Positions 28,101 through 38,000 of a stretch of DNA of 64,000 nucleotides are shown here, piece by piece. The notes beneath the pieces are model-generated. The model was given only the letters and a program-made list of their open reading frames with translations. It made no database searches and was not told the origin of the DNA. Origin of the DNA: Ascaris suum. Taxonomy: Eukaryota > Nematoda > Chromadorea > Rhabditida > Ascarididae. How positions within the stretch are numbered: position 1 is the stretch's first letter; every line of letters starts with the position of its first letter. The stretch is from positions 6,093,620 to 6,157,619 of the forward strand of contig CM024190.1 of the NCBI GenBank assembly GCA_013433145.1, read 5' to 3'. A program made the translations under genes and the position numbers.

Positions 28101-31100
28101 TGACGTATAGCAAGGACTTTCCTACTTTACAATTGCATTATCTTATGGAAATCGATGCATTTAAGGAAGCAATATGGCTATTCGCAAATTCTTTCGTATT
28201 TTCTAATGAAGAGCTTTGAAATAATGAAGGTTGCTTACTGTTTAAGATATTTCTTGAAATCTGTAATCATCAGTTTTTTTTTTCTCTTCTATAAAGCGCA
28301 GTAATTTCTTATTTCTTTTTATAAAACTCGAGTTCAGATATTCACTCACTTATACTGGGTTTTTAGTGATTATTGCGCTATCTGTTGAGAAAACTTGAGG
28401 GATGTTATAGATGTGGCGATGTGAGTTTATTCTATTTATTTTCGCGTCGCGTCGTATTGAGTGCTCAATTGAGATAGTCGCCTTAGCTTTACGTTGCAGC
28501 TAAACATAGAGATGTGCATGTTGTTTATTCGTCGACTTCTCCAAAAATTACTCAATATCACGAATCGTCATCATCTTCTTAAGCCTCGTTAGGCAGCGTT
28601 ATGTTGGTTTTACTTTAATGCGCAATTCATTCTGTGATCTGATGAAATCTACAAAATGTTTAGTATTTCGATGTTAACTGCCATCCTTAGAGACTACACT
28701 AAGGAGAACCATTCCATTCATAAAGGTGAAAATTAATATTCTATAAACTATTCTATGTTTCCTACTTCACACTATGTTGTATTAAAATTATAAAGAATTA
28801 ATTTTTTTTTTTTTTTAACTGCAGAATCCGATATTCTATGTCGCATGTCTTTGTCTTCCCTAATTTCTGTTCCTTCCTTTTCATATATCTTCTCTTGAAG
28901 CGGTACTTGATCACTCATATAAGGCAAAGGCATCGCTTAGCCTATGTTCCTTGCCTTTCTCTATTTCGTATATGAAATCCGGACGCTGCACTTTTGGGGC
29001 CAGTGTTGAAGGGATTTTTTTTTTTTTTTTTTTGGTTTGAATTGTATAGAAATGTATGACTTAGGACATATGATTGGCGCATTTTCTAAAATCAAGTAAA
29101 AATTACAGGCATTCAGATAAGTGAAGTTATGTTATATAAACAACTTAAGTTAGGTGCACTTCTATGCAGGTGAAATCCGGTCCTAGTGCACATTCCTGAA
29201 AGTAGATCGCTCGAGTTTTGAGACACAGGAAGAGCTCATTTCACTGGGACGCTCTAGGAAATTCGAGATTGTTGCACTCTAGATGCACAAAGTACTGTCG
29301 TCTTTCGAAGTGAAGGATTTGCATGGAGCGACAAGATCCCATTTAAGATAGGGAAAAATATGCCGGGCAGAGCAGTTCACATTTTATTTGTAAGTATATT
29401 TCGTCAATAGCTGGCATTTGAAAGATTACTGCAGCTTTCTAGCTGCCTGCAAATTCCCTTGAGGCAACACAAGGTAGTCGCAAAAATCGAGAGCCGTTGA
29501 GGCAATCGATTAACAAACTGATAAATCGGCAACTCATATGTAGTGCATATCTATCGACTTTCTCAAGAGTGTTTATTGAATGCAGAATTTTTATAGATAA
29601 CTACAAACATTAGAGCGACAGTAATTTGTCTAATTTAAAGATATCATGAAGCATTTGCATGATTAAAAACTTGTCACTTCCATTTCAACTGCAATTATTT
29701 TCAGACATTTTTAGCGCTCTATTTTGTGAGCGCCTCATTTCTTTCTATCCTATAAAATTTATGTTGTTTGTGGCGTTGTCAAATTGCGCCACTCATTTCC
29801 ATAGTATTTATACATACGATGAGAGAAACATCATAGATGTGAATAACTCTTCTTTGCGATCAAATTCTCAAATGGCCATAACTCGCCACCTCGAAGTCAT
29901 ACGACAGAATTCTCCCTACAGATCCGATCAAATAACCATATTTCTGTGTTAAAATTCCAAACGGTAGTTTTCGGTTTATCTTATTATTTCAAATGGACAA
30001 CACAGGTGATGCTACATTTTCCTTTTAGCATGCGATATGCATTACATGTTCTTTGTAAAGCAGTGAAGATTGCCGCCTGTTCCTCTTTTAATGAGAGGAT
30101 CGTTGTATGTATCTGTTAGAAAAATAGAGATCTCTCCGTGTTTCTTTTTAAGTGAAGAAGGATGCTGAGTAGCGTTTTTTCTACGCAGTTGATGTCTGGC
30201 GGGTTAGTCTTGAACAAAAATGCGCATTTTTCCTCTTCTTGCTCCTTTTTCTCAGTTTTTTTTTTTCTTATGACCTGCTTTTTTTTTTTTTTTGAAAATC
30301 TGCTGCATTTTCAGTTCACTTTATCCCAGTGGGTTGTGCTGAACAGTCAAGATGTTTGCGTCTGTATAAGAATATCTCTCTGATGGCTCATAATCACATA
30401 AAAAAGCATCAGATAGGCGAGTTGACGAGACAGCTGCATTCTCCATAATAAACGATGAGTAATCTGAGTGCTAACAATATTCTTCTGTTAAGGAATTTAG
30501 CGTGCATTTCATATACTTAATATTATTATTATTGTTGTTGTTTATCCTGAAGCGTACTTTAAACGTTTACGAGCAGTTAATTGACGTGACAAGCTCTTTA
30601 ATGACAAGTGCAAAGAAATAGCGGGTGGATTGAAGTCGATGGTTTATTGATACGTGTGCCAGCTTATTCAACATTATTTGTGAAGGTACTCGTCGAATGT
30701 ATGCTTGAATTCAGATGCCACTACTTTTAAACGCGTTGCGAGTGCAGCTATTGCGTTTCGCTAGGTTATCTTAGGTAATGAGTCACCTGTGTTATTCTCT
30801 CAGTCACCTGTCATTCAAATATTGCATGTAACAGAACGTTGTTCTCATAAGTTTCTGCTATTGCCTAGCTCAGGAGTTCCATTGGATTCTGTTGTTATTC
30901 ACCAGAACGAGTATAAATTGTTGTGAGAGACAGCGGCTGTTACTTCTTTGCAGCTCAACACCTGTAAAAATAGCTCTTTGAAGGCGATAAGTCATAGTGG
31001 TGTACGGTGCGTTCATGTAGTTGATGCTGTACGTTTGTACGAGTGGAATAGGCCAACAGCTTTGTATTCTGCGACTGATTTTTGCGCGTTTGGGAATTGG

Positions 31101-31813
31101 GTGATGAATGAACTGCGAAACAGCTAATACAGAATCGGTGGTTTATAAGCATTTCGGTTTTAACCTCGTTCTCTGAGGAAAACAAAAAACGCTAAATGGC
31201 ATAGAAAATCACTGGAACTTTCGAACATATAAACTAGAAAATACGATACGTTGGTGCTTATAAAAGGGCTACCTCAAAAGCGGGGAGTTCCGATACATTT
31301 TTAGGCTTTCGGTTCCGGTCCCAGAAATTCAGCAGCGATGTAACGACGAACCCTTCTATGCTAACTTGTCGATTTACAAGCTTTATGCATCCGGCAACCC
31401 ATCAAAGAAAATAGCGTGCATGTGAATTTTTCCAGTTTGATTAATCCTACTTTTTGCAACATTCCTTTATATGCCGACTGTTACAGTCGAAGGACAAAAT
31501 GTAACCTGAAACTACGTTGAGATTCAAATTGCTTCTTACGATAATGTCAAAAAAGAAAATAACGTTAAATTCTTCGTCCGATGAAATAGGTGCAGAATTA
31601 TTTCTTGGTGTTTGAAGGCTTTTTTTCCAACCTGAGACGGAATATTTAAAGAATATTTTCTTATACGAGTAAAAAGTGTGCTGGGATCATACTAGAATAC
31701 ATTCTTGGCAGTGGACCACTAACGGCCTAGAGCAGTTGATGAGAATGGCTTATTTACTATGCGTCCGTTGAAATACCGTAAGAACATATGAAAGCAACGG
31801 GAATTTGTTACAG

Positions 31814-32014
31814 CTCATCTTCGCCGGTGAATACACAAAGGCGATGAATAAGGATTGGCATAGCGACCATTTTTGCTGCTGGCAATGTGACGGCACGCTA
31901 ACGGGACAACGCTACATCCTGAGGGATGAGCATCCCTACTGCATCAAGTGCTATGAAGATGTGTTTGCGAATACGTGTGATGAGTGCGCTAAACCGATCG
32001 GAATTGATTCGAAG
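31814..32014 (+). CDS. lim-9 visible exon 1: end of a LIM domain plus CxxC of the next
   Basis: This exon is in phase 0 and encodes 67 residues, from LIFAGEYTKAMNKDW to GIDSK. The acceptor is ttgttacag and the donor is AAG|GTCAGT. It carries the WHSDH and CCWQC ligands and then CDEC, which opens the next LIM. The open frame runs only three codons upstream of the acceptor before becoming meaningless. A nearby ATG at 31788 is out of frame, so this is not a first exon. Confidence 0.95.
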
Positions 32015-35000
32015 GTCAGTCATTTGACATGTCCATGCAATATCGTTGAAGCACAATGAAACAACGGGCTTAAGAACGCTTGCTGACCACCGATTTTACT
32101 TATATTACAACGCCACTTTTACTCCTTCGGCATCAATTAGCATTACGAAACTGTAAATATACACTTCACTAAAAACTAAACTTCCATAAAAATATATTAA
32201 AACCAATAAATTTTCGAGTTTAGTTCACTTTGTTTTTATTTGCACTGATTAAAGAAATATAATGTATGCCAATGGTTTAGCGGACGAGAATATGAAGATA
32301 AAACAGCCCAGTGCATCCATATAGCTGAAAAACCGCTGGAATAAATGGGATATTGAATGGAAATAGAACGGTCTTTTTAATGAAGTAAAATGCGATTGTT
32401 TTGTGCATGTACTAATTGAAAGAGAGAGTTTTCTTGACGATCTTATTAGTTTATGGAGGGTTTTTTTATTTAGCAGCTAAATGAAATGATCGACTGAAAA
32501 CATCATCTCTCTCTTGTTAGCGTTTCGTTCCTCATGTGATTGATGCCATATGGATCATCAATAATTTCGCGTTCGCTTACAAGAACTATAATTAGTCACA
32601 GGAATCATTTTCCATTCTCTCAGTCATTTCGAGAGCTTTTCGGATATTTTTGTCTTCCTCTTTTTTTTTTAAAGTTCAACAGATCCGGAGTTGTAAGTGA
32701 TGCGTTCAGCAGCGTGGACTGGTTTTTTCCTCAATATTTATCATCGTATGAAGGAGAGAAAAAGTTTTCGTATAGTGCGGTGCAGATGATGCTCGTCTTA
32801 AGGCTGTAGAAAAGAAAGCAAAAACTGCTGCAGTAAGTGTTTAATCATCTTCGTTCTAGGACTGAAAAATTTTCTGAATGCAAAGCATTGTAACCATTCG
32901 CAATAACGCAAAGCACTGCCTATCTTCTTCTGCTCCGTACTTTGCTCGGGACCCAACTGCGGACCGCCACACTACTTATGCTCACAATGTTGAGAGTTCC
33001 TTTTAGATATACCTAAAATGTTTCCCAGTTTGGTCCTTTTTGCTTCAACTGTTGTTGTGAAATTTTGAATGAGAGGTAATAAGACATTCGCTTTACTTTT
33101 AGTTATTACTATTTAAAATACTATTTGCGTTGGGCGGAGCATTTGAATGCGACATGGTGCGCAAAGGTGTGATGATGTGACGGCAAACGGATGCGCTCAG
33201 AAAAAATATCTCCACAACTCCTCTCCACTTTCACCTTTTTTCATTTTGTATGAAATGATTTGGCGATGGGAATGATTCCAGACGGCGGTTATAGGGGGAA
33301 TTGGGATAATGCAGGTTTATTTTTGCAGCTTCCTTAAAATTGCAGTTGAAAAATATATTTATCTGAAACACTTTTGCAAGATGCAATTGGTCGTTCTGTG
33401 TGGCAATCGTGCAAAGATTTGTGATGCAACGATCAACGTTTTAGAAATGTATCCGTAGATAAAGCAGTGATTTTTTGCTTGAGTACATCTCAAATTCCAC
33501 ATAACAACGCATAAAGGCATTTCAGGGCTGCTACCGTTGCCTCTTTTCTGATTTTATTCAGCTTATAGCTACAGAATGCTATATTTTCAAAGATCTCATG
33601 ATTTGTTAATACGGTGAAAGTTTCGGGTTGTTGATAACGGCTAATCCAGAGATCTTTATATTCGAATCTCTGCAAGGTCCTAAAGTTTCCGAGGTCTAGT
33701 TTGAAGCTTCAAAGACGAGTTGTGAAACGGCTTCTATAAAATCAGCAATGTGCGTTTAGAACAATATAATCGAAATTTTGCGTTCGTATTTTTGATGTAA
33801 CAGGAGGATTCTTTGATTCGGTTTGTGCCTCCGAATTTGGCATCTTGAACAGAACAACTCGAAATTTTGGAATGAAGGTAGAGGTCGAAAGTTCTTAACC
33901 AATTCAATAATAAACGCTGTTCAATACAGAAATAGGAGTGTGGTTGCTATTGGTCACGGGGTTGACTTTTGGCTGCGATAAAAAAATCTGACCAAACTGT
34001 CCTAAGTTTTTGCTTGGCAAACTTTCTGCTTCGGTTTGAGTTCAAAATGCAGTATGGGTAAATTTTTTAAATTGGTTGAGGTAATAGTTGTAATAACTTT
34101 TGGGACTATAGTGCTATATTCTCTAAAAAAACAGGGGGAGGAGGGAGGGGGGGGGGCAGTAGGGAGTGCGAGTTGCATTATTCAAACGTGAACATTCTGA
34201 AAGAAATAACTCTGAGATAAAAGCAGATCCTCCAGTAAGCACTTTTTTCTTTGCTGTAACAGTCTGATACTTCAACCTTTTACGTTACTTCCTACACACG
34301 CATCAATTCATTTAATTGTTTTTTTTAATGTCTACATATTTCCCGTGCATTAATTATGTTGGTTTTACGTTCAATATCCTTACGTAAAGAGGAGTTTTAG
34401 CTCATAGTTGTAAGTTATTTCAGGATCTGTCCTACAAAGATAAACATTGGCATGAGGATTGTTTCCTTTGTAATATGTGCAAAATATCACTCGTTGATAA
34501 GCCATTCGGTAGTAAGAACGATCGCATATTTTGCTCGAATTGTTATGATCAAGCGTTTGCGACGCGATGTGATGGATGCAATGAAATATTCAGAGCTGGT
34601 GAGTATTCGCTGTGCATTTCGCTCGCATTGCTTTTTAATTAGGCATTCGGTAACGTTGAAGCCTAGCTTTTTTACTACGTCTTGAAAACTCGCTTTTATT
34701 AATATGACATTAAAAAAGAGATTGAAAGATGGTGTTAACAATTCGTAACCGTGGCCGCTGGCCCTATGACCAGCTAGGATTCACATTTTGAGTGGAAGCG
34801 GTCACGAATCCTCCCCCCCCCCCCCTTTTAAAGAGGTCTCACAATTCATCTAGCGAGAAGTCGGGTTTTTAACGATCCAGAAGTTCAAGTGTTTGTATTG
34901 GGAGGTAGCAACAGGGAAACCTCCACTGAATGAATTCCTATTAACAGGTATATGCTCTTATTAGGTAAGTAGTGGCGATATGCTAATCATTATGCAGTTT

Positions 35001-38000
35001 GCCTTAGGTGAGCGCCTCCCTGTTCCGTCAGTTTGATTGCATCGGTTCAATATGAGGCAGAAACGGTGAGGTATTCACCAGTGTTCCTACATGTTCATTG
35101 AAAAGCGAAACTTTTGAGATAATAGGTCTATTTCCGCGTATTTGCAGGTATGAAGAAAATGGAGTATAAAGGGAAGCAATGGCACGATAAATGCTTCTGC
35201 TGTGCACTGTGTAAAACACCAATTGGCACGAAAAGTTTTATTCCAAAGAATGAAGAAGTGTACTGTGCATCGTGTTACGAGGAAAAGTTCGCTACCAGAT
35301 GCTCAAAATGCAGAAAGGTTCTTTTGACACATACGTATGCAGCGAATTATAATACGGAATACATGGAAAACAAACACCGTACTTTCCTATTTTAAGCCCA
35401 TCCTCAACGTCTTATTTGAGAAGTCGTGGACGCTGTAGACTCAGTTTTCGAATATGGTCCTGTGCACAGAAAGCAAGTCTCTATAAACACATCAAGAGTC
35501 GTAAATTGAGTTCTACAGATGGCTGCATTTATTCTACTCAGAACAAATTCAACGAAACGAATACACAAGAGAGTTTTAATTTTTGCTCATTGGATCCTTC
35601 TTTAAGAGATGGTGAGAATATGGCAGAATCACATGAAATTTCCTGTTTTTGACTTCTCTAGGAGCCGTTTTTGTTTGGTTGGCGGTCATCCGATGAGAGT
35701 GGGCTCATTCTGATGCGCAGAGAATTACGTTTCCTTTTAATAATTTAGTTTTCAGGTGTTCATAAAGGTGTGCATTATTTTAGAGATGTTAGAAGTTTAG
35801 GTAAACACTAGGAAGCATGGGCCGTTGTAGGAACGAGCCGTTTTCCAATATAACGGCACATCGACTTTGAAAAATTTGGAGCTGAAAGAAAACTCTAACC
35901 GGGAGGAAACGAAATCTTCGTCGACATACGTCTCCTCATTAATTTTCTTCGTATATCTTTCATTCGAACTTCAATTTCACTGTATTTCACGGAGTCGGGT
36001 TGTCATAACTTTCGATGACCGCGTAATGTGAAGTCACTAGTGAGATTACGCAGTCACCAAAAGCTGACGGTTGGTGACCGATGGAAACCTCGTAGATTCG
36101 GAGCGGCAATGTTAAGAACCGAAACGTGCATAGTGTTTGCAAATCTTAGCAGATTAAGTGATATTTAATCAGTCCATTTAGCCTCCTTGAGAGCAGCTTT
36201 GATAGCACTTTATCTAAATGGTTGTCTTATGTTTTCAAAGAATGTATTGTGCCTGAACATATGCATGCCTGTCAGTCTTTCCGGTTTAATGTTTCGGGAA
36301 ACTGTTCCTACAGTTGGCCATTACCCTTATTGTTAAATTGGCCATTGCCCTTATTGTTAAAACGACTGTCCTCTGTATAATGTAATCTCATTATCACTTC
36401 AACATACGACTAAAAATACAAATGTATGATTGAAAAACATATCACTGAAGCATACCTTTATATCGTAAGAGTTCACTTCTTAGCATGCATAAGTAGTATA
36501 TGTAAGAATTTGCTAGCTTCTATGCAAATTCAATGTTAGCCTGTGTTAACATTCAAGGCTTATAAGGAGGCTATCATTTTCTGGTCGATTCTTTTTTGTC
36601 ATTACCTTTCCTTTCCACGTCATGTCAACCCCAATCTATATAAAAGGCAGTTCGAAGCTTAGTCTCTTTTAAAAGCGCCATAGAGTTTTTAATTTTGATT
36701 TTGTTAGACATTCTGTCAGATCTTTGGAAAGGAAATTTTCTATCTGAGAACTTCCGAAATCTAATGATTGATTAAGAAAGTGTTCACTTGGCGACTTCAG
36801 TTACAGGGAACGAATGTCGTGCTAGTTTACATGGTTAGTTACGTTCTTTGTTTCGCTTTACGAAGATCGCTGTCGCTTTGCCGACAAACAGTTTGGAGGC
36901 AAAAACTCCCCCTTGGTGACGATCTAAGCACCAAGATTGCTGGAATAAATCCATGAATTGCACATATTATTTTGTTTTTTACATGCATATCGAGAATTGA
37001 GATTGCAGGTGATAAGCACGGGTGGTGTTACCTACAAGAATGAGCCCTGGCATCGCGAATGCTTCTGTTGTACAAATTGCAACACCTCCTTAGCCGGGCA
37101 GAGATTCACATCAAAAGACGAGAAACCCTACTGCGCCAATTGTTACGGCGAACTATTCGCGAAGCGTTGTAACGCATGTGTTAAACCCATTACTGGTAAA
37201 TGCTTACTTTGAAATTTCTTTAATGAAATAATATTGCGCTGCAGTATACCGACAAATGCATGTGGCGTGCCTCTGAAAGAGACTCATATTTCGCATTTTT
37301 TAAATGAGAGCAACTGAAACTCATCGTAGGAGCGTCCAGAGTAACCAGATGGCGTGTGCCACATGTGGTCATCCTCCCCCTTCTCCCCTCTTCAACCGCA
37401 CCATATTAGAAGAACGGAGAACATAGCTGCAAATTTCGAGATTTTCGGAAAGTGGACCACAGTTATGCTGTAAACAAGCACAGGAAAGAATAAGAAATTT
37501 GAGGAATTTCGAAAAATCTTGAAACACAAAATCTTTTCGTTCTACTGGCTTTTTCTTTGACTGTGACTAAAGTTTGTCATTCATGCTGAAATGATACAAC
37601 TTCCAGCAAGTTTACACCACTGTGGTTTAAGTTTGGTTGTGTAAGAAATGATCTTTGGCAGCTTGTTATTTATTGAGCAGCAAATTTTGACCGACATGTC
37701 GATGTGTAAAATTTCAAAGAAATTGAAAAGGAAGAAAATGGCATGCCCACATATGATGCACATATTCTAGGGTAAACTGCGGTCGATTCGCTTGTATCGA
37801 TTAAATATACTTTAGAGCACTTAACGTTTAATGAAAGCTGTAAAAATGTCCAATCACTTCGACCAAAGCAAAAAAAAAAAAAAGAAAAGAAAAACACGTA
37901 AACTAAATCATCAAATCGGGAGGCAACGTGGAAATTTGAAGAACGACGAATCACGAATGAGAAGTACATAGAAAAGAGAAGGAGGTGGGAAACATTTGGA

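Larger units (their letters stand above)
1..31813. other. 31.8 kb without a recognisable exon, upstream of the first visible lim-9 exon
   Basis: I find no protein domain, no LIM or PET-like exon and no canonical tRNA on either strand. Open frames are short and lack paired splice signals. The + strand is clearly T-rich, with many runs of 8-19 T (one of about 19 T near 29015-29033), as expected for + strand intron or pre-mRNA. The first visible lim-9 exon opens in the middle of a LIM domain, so at least one coding exon must lie upstream. I could not find it here, so this stretch may be one very long intron, or intergenic DNA plus unrecognised exons. Tandem repeats, homopolymer tracts and a tRNA-like element are listed separately. 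Confidence 0.6.
35318..37008 (+). other. lim-9 intron (1.7 kb) with inverted and tandem repeats
   Basis: This intron begins with the weak donor gttctt and ends attgcag. It contains overlapping inverted repeats at 36016-36078 and a 24-bp tandem duplication at 36314-36361. No coding sequence is recognised. Confidence 0.85.
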
